Below, piece after piece: positions 1 to 5,519 of a stretch of DNA of 5,519 nucleotides. The first letter of the stretch is position 1. Each line of letters opens with the position of its first letter. The position numbers and the translations under genes were made by a program. The notes below the pieces were generated by a model that saw nothing but the letters and a program-made list of their open reading frames with translations, was not told where the DNA came from and searched no databases. The stretch comes from Pseudobacteriovorax antillogorgiicola (GTDB lineage Bacteria; Bdellovibrionota_B; Oligoflexia; Oligoflexales; RGVZ01), in NCBI GenBank assembly GCA_945897695.1, contig CAMDGW010000161.1:1-5519 (forward strand). The letters are read 5' to 3'.

Positions 1-1
1 C

Positions 2-3000
2 GTGGCACTTGATATGATTCGTCTGAATCGAAAAGACCGTGGCTGGGAGTGGGACATAGTAGAGATTCGTGACGCAAAAATTAGTCTGACAGCCGTTGAC
101 TTGGTACTTGGGCGACTCATGGAGTTCAAGGGTACTGATCTTACAATTCTTCGCACAGCGGCAAGTTGTGGACTGTCTTTTCAGTATGAGACGCTTCTTC
201 TAGGTGGGAAAAACACTGCGTCGCATGTGATTAAACTTATTGAACGGGCAATTGATGAGGGGATAATTGTCCGGAGCCCAGAACCGCCCGGATTGAGGCA
301 TTTGGGTAAGGCATATATTTTCGTCCACAAAAAGGTTCGGGATGCCCTGTACGATGTCATTGAAGCTTCAGAGAAGCGCTTGCTTCACGGAGCCATTGCA
401 AAACAGCTGATGGCCACTGTCGAAAAGCCAAAAGATCAGATGCTGTTTGCACTGGCGCAGCACTTCAATAAAAGTCGCGATGTCTCGTCACTTGATCCTG
501 AGACTGAGAAGTTGGCCTTAAACTTCAATCTTAGGGCAGGCGATACGATTCGCCTGAAGCAAGGGTGGACGGCTGCAAATAACTATTACCGGATCGCTCT
601 CGAGATTGTTGATCTTAAAATCATTACCAAAGTTGATTCTTCAATCCGACGAAAAATTATTGAAAGACTTGCAGATGTAAATGCCGGCCAAACTAACTTC
701 AAAATGGCTTTGCAGCGTTATGGAGAGCTTCTCCAGCAGCCAATGTCTAAGAGTGAATATGCTTCCGCTGCGGCCAAAGCTTCCCAGCTGCATATCGTTT
801 GTGGAAATATTTCGGAATCATTGTCATTGATTAAGAAGGGGCTTTCCGCGCGTCGGATGCATTTACCATCAACAGGTATCATTCAGCGCATGCGTTATTT
901 TATCGGATTAATTACTGATGTTCTTATGGGCAGTGCCTCCGGCGCGCCGCTCGTGTCTGGTTTGAAAAATTGCTGGGCTCAGCGACAAAGACTTGGAGAA
1001 AGTGTGGAGGTCCATTTTGCAACTGCAAAGTTGAATTATTTATTGTCACTTTCTGCGGCCCGTCATGACCGAGTGTTATCTGAAATGGCTGAAAATAAGG
1101 CTCGCGATGATGTTGTGAATGGGCGTTCGTCTGTTTCGGTCGCGGTCAAAGTGATTGCCGATCGTGCAGGCCTCTGCGCAAATTATGGCGCAATTGGTAG
1201 TGCTTATAAACTATTTGACGTCGCAGAAAAAGTTTGTCGGCAGGGTAGTCTTACCCGGACGGGTGGTTATGTCTCGTTATGTCGTGCTATGACCGTTGAC
1301 TATACTAAAGGTCGGTTTGATGATGTTGCTTTCCATGTCAAGGAAGCGTTCCAAAAAATTGACCCGGAACAAGATCGTATTGCCTATGCTCAATTGATTG
1401 TGTTCAAGCAGTACCTTGATCTCTTAGTGGGTAAGTTCGACTCCGTGGAGGAGTTAAATTCTGAAGTTCGACTTACAGTCCCAACCCGCAACTGGATTAG
1501 TCCAGTGTCAATGTCCATGTTGCTGTTCAGTCTACTAATCCGAGGTAAACGCCAACGGCTAGTTAAAATTGGCGAAGATTATATGCGTCGACGCCGGGCG
1601 GTGGGTGGGCGCGAAGATCTTTTTGGTAATATTGTCTCGACGCTGCTTGTCTTTGCGCGCGGGGAAGATGATCAGGCGCGCGCGGGATTTTCTAAGATTG
1701 TGTCGCAACACCTTGCTGGTCGGAATGGAGAGATTCTTGCTGTTTGGCAGGAAGATTTTGTTGGGATTTTTTTGTTAGTATTCCCAGTTTTTTTTGAAAT
1801 GGAATATGGAAAGCAAGTTATGCGAAATGCCGAAATGTTTCGCTGGTTGAATGTTTTGCGCAAACGACAGCCTGCTTTTTCGAGATTTTTCCAAAGGCGT
1901 ACAGTTCAGGCGATGGTTCGTGCTCGCTGCGGCGAATTGACTGGTGCGCAGAACATCAAGAAAATTTATGATGAAGCTCTAAGGGAATCCAAGGTAGAGG
2001 GTAATGTTCTTGTGCAGTCATTGTGTTATCTCTGGTTTGGTTCTTATTTGCTCAGTCGCGGTCAGCAGAATCGATCCGATTATCTTGAAATTGCGTTAAA
2101 AACCGCAGATGAAAATGGTATGGGTGGGTTGGTGGCCTACTTCCAGCGTGTTATGGAAAATCTTGGTATTAAGACTTCTTTAGACTTATCAAGCTCATCG
2201 TCCCTCGGCTCGAATGATTTGGCTGCAAATCATGCTTGGCCTGAAATTGTAGGTAGACATTTAGATTACATTGTCTCGGCCGTTAATAATGATTCGGATG
2301 TTAGAACAGACATGGGGGGTACGATTGAGATCCTCAAGTCAATCTATCCTGATTCAGATTATATGGTGATTCTCGCGGATGGGATAAAATCAGAGCCTGT
2401 ACTTTTCAACAATGTTGAGCCGAACCATGCTGAAGATCTTTTAAAGTCGGTCTCGCCCTATTTTACGATTCGATCAACTTTAGTGCTCCACATTTCCGCT
2501 TCTAGCTCTGGCATCACGGTTCGTGGTGATCTGTCAGAGGTCAGTGGGGACGATCTTGAAAAAACACTCGTTCCGGATGAGGATCTCGGCTCGACCCAGG
2601 TCTTGCAGCCGAGTATGCCGGCAATGACGTCAGCTACAGCTACTAAACAATCAATCCTTGAATCTGCTCGATCAAAGGATTCTATGGGGTCTTCTGTGGG
2701 ATCTATGAAGGGGTTGGTGCCGATACGTGCTGGCGGCGAGACCATAGGATTGATCGTTATCAATGATGTTGGCTCTGATGCGCCACAAGAATTCCACTGG
2801 ATTAAACGAGAGCTGGATGCCATAGGCGCTCAAGTGGGGTGGCTACTTTCGCAAAAATTCATGCCTTTACGCGATCATCTTGATGCAAGTGGAAGGGGTG
2901 TTCCAGTGGACCTTTCAGTCATGGGTGGCGTCTACTTTGAAAATACTCCCTGGCTTGATATTCAACTTGTTGGCAGTCTGCGCAAAGAGCGTGAAGCGAG

Positions 3001-3601
3001 CTGGTATTTGGGGTTAAAGTGGGGTGCAGCTCAATACTTGGTAGTCTATTGCTGTGTCAAAGGGGACGTTCTTGAACGTGATCGGTTCGCGGCCCTTCTT
3101 TTGTATCAAGTTTTCGTTGTCCGGGAGCTGGTGAATATGCAAGGTCAAGCGCGGAATGAAGTGGCGGATCTTAGAAACCACTTACAAGGAGTTCTTAATT
3201 CAAGTGGGCTTGCTGGGCGTATGGACGAAATTCTTTTCGCTTATAGTTTACTTGAAAAAGATAGTGAGGTGGTCGCCTCGGGGCATTATGGTCCCGCACG
3301 ACCGGTAGTGCTAGGTGTGGAAAACCGAGTGACAGCATTTAATCAAGCTTCATTAAGGATGCGGGATGGACGCGATTTGCGCTATTGGGAAGTTTTTGCT
3401 CCCATGGGCCAGGGGCATGTATTTCTTGTAAGCTATGACACCAGTAGAATTGACGGTGGTTCTAAGGGGTTCTTGTCAGCGGCGGCGAGGTCCTCACAGG
3501 ATATGGGGGGAACAAAGTCTGCTACCAAATTACTTGAAACCGCGGTACAAGATAAATTGTTACCACGTTACTATGTTTCGATCACAAGGCGTACTGCGTG
3601 A
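2..3601 (+). CDS. PknK/AAA_16-type giant signalling protein, C-terminal part (STAND tail, TPR-like, GAF, degenerate PP2C-like); 5' partial
   Basis: The frame is open to the left edge, so the true start lies upstream; the GTG at base 2 is probably internal. I see 1199 residues. Residues 15-90 (GWEWDIVEI, then a winged-helix-like stretch) and the F107-x-H109...R113...Y117 motif match the segment that follows the NTPase core in PknK-like AAA_16 proteins. Residues about 165-720 are helical, soluble and TPR-like. A Ser-rich linker (730-734) leads to a GAF-like domain, about 750-955, with the typical GGETIGLIVIND strand at 911-922. Residues about 980-1199 resemble a SpoIIE/PP2C fold: SGHYGPARP at 1093-1101 corresponds to the usual AGHPPPL, and RYYVSITRR near the end corresponds to the usual DDITVLVVR. 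The metal-binding aspartates are absent, so phosphatase activity is unlikely. No signal peptide or membrane segment is visible, so it is probably cytoplasmic. Its role would be sensing or regulation. An upstream kinase domain is common in this family but not visible here. The stop overlaps the next gene's start. The STAND/TPR/GAF assignment is fairly sure; the PP2C reading is moderately sure. Confidence 0.85.
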   Translation: MALDMIRLNRKDRGWEWDIVEIRDAKISLTAVDLVLGRLMEFKGTDLTILRTAASCGLSFQYETLLLGGKNTASHVIKLIERAIDEGIIVRSPEPPGLRHLGKAYIFVHKKVRDALYDVIEASEKRLLHGAIAKQLMATVEKPKDQMLFALAQHFNKSRDVSSLDPETEKLALNFNLRAGDTIRLKQGWTAANNYYRIALEIVDLKIITKVDSSIRRKIIERLADVNAGQTNFKMALQRYGELLQQPMSKSEYASAAAKASQLHIVCGNISESLSLIKKGLSARRMHLPSTGIIQRMRYFIGLITDVLMGSASGAPLVSGLKNCWAQRQRLGESVEVHFATAKLNYLLSLSAARHDRVLSEMAENKARDDVVNGRSSVSVAVKVIADRAGLCANYGAIGSAYKLFDVAEKVCRQGSLTRTGGYVSLCRAMTVDYTKGRFDDVAFHVKEAFQKIDPEQDRIAYAQLIVFKQYLDLLVGKFDSVEELNSEVRLTVPTRNWISPVSMSMLLFSLLIRGKRQRLVKIGEDYMRRRRAVGGREDLFGNIVSTLLVFARGEDDQARAGFSKIVSQHLAGRNGEILAVWQEDFVGIFLLVFPVFFEMEYGKQVMRNAEMFRWLNVLRKRQPAFSRFFQRRTVQAMVRARCGELTGAQNIKKIYDEALRESKVEGNVLVQSLCYLWFGSYLLSRGQQNRSDYLEIALKTADENGMGGLVAYFQRVMENLGIKTSLDLSSSSSLGSNDLAANHAWPEIVGRHLDYIVSAVNNDSDVRTDMGGTIEILKSIYPDSDYMVILADGIKSEPVLFNNVEPNHAEDLLKSVSPYFTIRSTLVLHISASSSGITVRGDLSEVSGDDLEKTLVPDEDLGSTQVLQPSMPAMTSATATKQSILESARSKDSMGSSVGSMKGLVPIRAGGETIGLIVINDVGSDAPQEFHWIKRELDAIGAQVGWLLSQKFMPLRDHLDASGRGVPVDLSVMGGVYFENTPWLDIQLVGSLRKEREASWYLGLKWGAAQYLVVYCCVKGDVLERDRFAALLLYQVFVVRELVNMQGQARNEVADLRNHLQGVLNSSGLAGRMDEILFAYSLLEKDSEVVASGHYGPARPVVLGVENRVTAFNQASLRMRDGRDLRYWEVFAPMGQGHVFLVSYDTSRIDGGSKGFLSAAARSSQDMGGTKSATKLLETAVQDKLLPRYYVSITRRTA
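3586..3589 (+). promoter_or_regulatory. Weak Shine-Dalgarno-like AAGG for the first ArsA-like gene
   Basis: AAGG lies inside the last codons of the upstream gene, 8 bases before the GTG at 3598. It is a poor match to a ribosome binding site. Together with the GTGA stop/start overlap it suggests that translation here depends largely on ribosomes finishing the upstream gene. It supports GTG 3598 as the start, because the next in-frame ATG lies far downstream, past the P-loop. Confidence 0.45.
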
Positions 3602-4497
3602 CCCAAAATCAGTTTATTGATGACCTGCTTCTTAACAGGAAGTTATTATTTGTTACCGGTAAAGGTGGCATAGGGAAAACTCTGATTGCATGTGCTTTGG
3701 CAAAGAGGGCTTTGGCCCTAGGGCGTAGGGTATTGGTCGTGGAGCAATCGGTTGTAGAACAGGTGGGACCCTTGCTTGGATTTTCTTCGGTTAGTCACGA
3801 AGAGTCTTGGGATGGAAATCTTGGTGTAGCCAATTTTACAGCGGGTGGGAATTTTCGTGACTTCATCACCAAACATCTAATGAAGTCGTCCCTGTTGGAT
3901 GCGATCGTCTCCAACAAGATTGTTCATAGTTTTTTCACCTCGATTCCCGGGTTTGCAGAACTCATGCTGCTTGGCCGTATTTATTACGCCATGAACCTTT
4001 CGCCCAAACAAAGACCCGATATTATTATTATGGATTCATACGCGTCCGGGCATTTCATCAGTTTGATGACAACCCCTGACGCGGTTTTAAAATCAGGCTT
4101 AGCTGGGCCTATTGTTCATCTGACATCAAAAGTGCGCGACTGGCTTGCAGACACCGCAAGTTGCGGTACGATTTATGTTGCTGTACCCGAAGAGTTAGTT
4201 GTCAGTGAGACTCTTGAGTTTCTGCCAAAGCTAATGGCTAGATCACCAGTTGCAGTTTCTGCGATTATGATGAACCGCTGCTTAAAGTCTGCTACCCCGG
4301 GTGCGTCGTCACCAGCATATTCATTTCTCGCCGAGCGGGTGATCCGTCAGTCAGCAGCTTTGACTAAGTATAGTCAGGGTGTCTCATCGATAGAGTCCCT
4401 GCGGGCTGTAAAGCTTTTACTGGTACCTGAATTGGGTTCAATTTCTGAACCACTGGTCGATGGAGCGCTATCTGAGCTATTTGGGGGAATCTCATGA
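3598..4497 (+). CDS. ArsA/GET3-family ATPase, Rv3679 (BagA)-like subunit
   Basis: Complete, 299 residues, GTG start, stop TGA at 4495-4497. Residues 21-28 are GKGGIGKT, a deviant Walker A with signature lysine K22 and P-loop lysine K27. The switch I position, Asp-Pro-Ala in ArsA/GET3, reads E49-Q50-S51-V-V, so the catalytic Asp position holds Ser51. Residues 85-133 form a helical, hydrophobic insert ending in PGFAELMLLGRI (from P117), typical of Rv3679-like proteins. Switch II is D146-S-Y-A-S-G-H152. PEELVVSET (197-205) and MNR (225-227, nucleotide-base contact) follow. There is no membrane segment and no ArsA-type metal-binding cysteine cluster, and no ars genes are nearby, so arsenite export is unlikely. 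In the family these are soluble dimeric ATPases linked to GET3-like client handling. Here the partner is most likely the product of the overlapping downstream gene. It could also be read as a MinD/ParA relative, but the whole motif order fits ArsA better. Confidence 0.9.
   Translation: MTQNQFIDDLLLNRKLLFVTGKGGIGKTLIACALAKRALALGRRVLVVEQSVVEQVGPLLGFSSVSHEESWDGNLGVANFTAGGNFRDFITKHLMKSSLLDAIVSNKIVHSFFTSIPGFAELMLLGRIYYAMNLSPKQRPDIIIMDSYASGHFISLMTTPDAVLKSGLAGPIVHLTSKVRDWLADTASCGTIYVAVPEELVVSETLEFLPKLMARSPVAVSAIMMNRCLKSATPGASSPAYSFLAERVIRQSAALTKYSQGVSSIESLRAVKLLLVPELGSISEPLVDGALSELFGGIS
4483..4488 (+). promoter_or_regulatory. Shine-Dalgarno (GGGGGA) for the second ArsA-like gene
   Basis: GGGGGA sits 5 bases before the ATG at 4494, inside the end of the preceding gene. 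It is a purine-rich, well-placed ribosome binding site and decides the start at 4494. The in-frame alternative ATG at 4557 has GGTGGAG only 3 bases upstream, which is too close, and would leave just 11 residues before the P-loop. Confidence 0.6.
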
Positions 4498-5519
4498 CGG
4501 TAGAAAAGCAAAACTTTTCCGGAGCGACCATAATCGGCGGATCTCCGGTGGAGCGAATGCTGAGAAGTCAGCGTGTCGTCATCGTTATTGGTGGTGGGGG
4601 CGTGGGCAAGACTACGTCTTCTGTGGCTTTGGCGATTCACGCAGCCAGACTAGGGAGGCGCGTCGCGTTGCTGAGTATTGACCCGGCCAAACGCCTGGCT
4701 GCCGCCCTTGGAATCGAGCTTGGTCATGAACTGCGTCCAGTCATGTTTCCCGAGTCAAGCGGCATCAAGGGCGTGCTACACGCAGCGATGCTTGATCAAA
4801 AGGCGGTGTTCGACAGTATGGTGCGCAAGCATGCGCCTTCGCCACATATCGCAGATAAGATTTTACGTGATCCACTATATGTTGCAGCATCGACCAATTT
4901 GAGTGGCCCATTGGAATACATGGCTCTGGCCAGACTCCAGGAATTGGCGGAGAGTCCCGATTGGGACTTGGTAGTTCTAGATACCCCACCAGACTCACAC
5001 GCGCTGGACTTCCTTGCTAGACCCAATGTTTTGTCTGGTTTCATAGAAAACAAGGTCATTGGACGCCTGTTGAAGCCAATCGTGCTTGCAGGGCGAATAG
5101 GTTTGGGCGGCGTGGCGGCAGTTAGTGAAAAGTTGTTGGGTGGAGTCACTAGTATCACTGGGTTTGGAGCTCTTCGTAGCTTTGGTGAATTTATTCTTTT
5201 GATGCAAGAGGTGATAGAAGGCTTTCACCGTTCTGGCGAAAGGGTTTTGGAGATTCTTCGCCGCGACTCGACTAGTTTTGTGCTGGTTTGTGTCCCTCAT
5301 AAAGCTGCAGCCCGCGCTGCTGAAGCGTTGAGTCGTGAATTGCGAAGTATGGGCTATGAGCTGGAAGGGGCTGTGTTCAATCGTTGCCTTCCCCGCGCTG
5401 TCATTCAAGACCTTGACAAGGTTTCATCTGAGGAACTTGTGATTCTCAAAGCGCGCGCAAAATCAGAAGATCAGGTCATTGACAAATTATCCCATGAGAT
5501 TCACGCTCGCCAGGATTCC
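4494..5519 (+). CDS. ArsA/GET3-family ATPase, Rv3680 (BagB)-like subunit; 3' partial
   Basis: I translated this frame directly: 342 codons with no stop before the right edge, so the C-terminus is missing. The Walker A is GGGGVGKTT (33-41), with P-loop K39 but Gly34 where ArsA/GET3 has the signature lysine. Switch I is intact as LLSIDPAKRLAAALG (59-73, Asp63). LSGPLEYMA (136-144) and switch II DTPPDSHALDFL (163-174) closely follow the Rv3680 type as I remember it. A hydrophobic, glycine-rich helical section spans about 183-240, where GET3 proteins carry the client-binding subdomain, followed by EGFHRSGERV. NR at 296-297 is the conserved base-contact pair. Rv3680 is roughly 380-390 residues, so a few dozen residues are probably lost. 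The start overlaps the preceding stop by ATGA, indicating coupled synthesis with that paralogue. The two proteins are only distantly similar, so this is an old paralogue pair rather than a recent duplication. No membrane segment or signal peptide is evident; it is expected to be cytosolic or peripheral to the membrane. Confidence 0.9.
   Translation, partial: MTVEKQNFSGATIIGGSPVERMLRSQRVVIVIGGGGVGKTTSSVALAIHAARLGRRVALLSIDPAKRLAAALGIELGHELRPVMFPESSGIKGVLHAAMLDQKAVFDSMVRKHAPSPHIADKILRDPLYVAASTNLSGPLEYMALARLQELAESPDWDLVVLDTPPDSHALDFLARPNVLSGFIENKVIGRLLKPIVLAGRIGLGGVAAVSEKLLGGVTSITGFGALRSFGEFILLMQEVIEGFHRSGERVLEILRRDSTSFVLVCVPHKAAARAAEALSRELRSMGYELEGAVFNRCLPRAVIQDLDKVSSEELVILKARAKSEDQVIDKLSHEIHARQDS

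Noticed and set aside
2..4. GTG at base 2 as the true start of the large gene
   Set aside because: The frame is open to the left edge and the first residues already match the middle of PknK/AAA_16 proteins, so the gene begins upstream.
1569..1778. Short + strand open frame inside the TPR-like region
   Set aside because: It is an alternate-frame shadow with no ribosome site or motif.
1765..1800. T-rich tracts as a transcription terminator
   Set aside because: There is no GC-rich hairpin before either T run, and both lie in the middle of an intact coding frame.
2458..2823. Minus-strand open frame of 121 codons opposite the GAF region
   Set aside because: It lies wholly within the well-supported + strand gene, has low-complexity Ser/Arg/Pro-rich content and no recognisable motif; it is a shadow of the real gene.
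2..3601. Anti-phage defence (STAND/Avs-like) interpretation of the large protein
   Set aside because: The GAF and PP2C-like C-terminus and the housekeeping-style ATPase partners point to signalling; no effector nuclease, membrane toxin or mobile-element context is visible.
4460..4902. Two short + strand open frames (4460-4681 and 4678-4902)
   Set aside because: They are out-of-frame readings of the second ATPase, whose own frame carries the P-loop and switch I through the same bases.
4995..5408. Minus-strand open frame of 137 codons opposite the second ATPase (and the overlapping 4796-5158 frame)
   Set aside because: The + strand here encodes continuous ArsA/GET3 motifs; the antisense products are compositionally odd and resemble nothing I know.
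3598..5519. Arsenite-efflux (ars) operon or ParA/MinD partition pair
   Set aside because: There is no ArsA metal-binding cysteine cluster and no arsB, arsR or arsC nearby. Motifs such as PGFAEL, LSGPLEYMA and DTPPDSHALDFL fit the Rv3679/Rv3680-like ArsA branch rather than ParA/MinD.

Overview
The window holds three tightly linked genes, all on the + strand, with essentially no non-coding DNA. The first (bases 2-3601) is cut by the left edge. The third (4494-5519) is cut by the right edge. Only the middle gene (3598-4497) is complete. Each junction is a 4-base stop/start overlap (GTGA at 3598-3601, ATGA at 4494-4497), so the three almost certainly form one translationally coupled operon. Its promoter and terminator both lie outside the window.

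Gene 1 is the C-terminal 1199 residues of a very large signalling protein of the PknK/AAA_16 (COG3899-like) type. In order it shows the tail of a STAND/AAA ATPase module, a long helical TPR-like region, a GAF-like domain, and a C-terminal domain that I read as a degenerate SpoIIE/PP2C-type phosphatase fold without its metal-binding aspartates. The missing N-terminus would normally carry the NTPase core and often a Ser/Thr kinase; this is inferred, not seen.

Genes 2 and 3 are two different ArsA/GET3-family P-loop ATPases. Their motifs match the paired, non-identical subunits known from Mycobacterium (Rv3679/Rv3680, also called BagA/BagB). Gene 2 keeps the signature lysine of the deviant Walker A motif but has lost the switch I aspartate. 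Gene 3 keeps the switch I Asp-Pro-Ala but has lost the signature lysine. This reciprocal pattern suggests an obligate heterodimer.

Organism: a bacterium of intermediate G+C by eye. Giant PknK-like regulators and tandem ArsA-like ATPases both fit the former Deltaproteobacteria (Bdellovibrionota/Oligoflexia or Myxococcota), but this is a weak inference. Working model, also inference: a stimulus-responsive STAND/GAF regulator is co-produced with, and may control, a GET3-like ATPase pair that handles membrane-protein clients or another cargo. I see no RNA genes, mobile elements, CRISPR arrays or substantial repeats.
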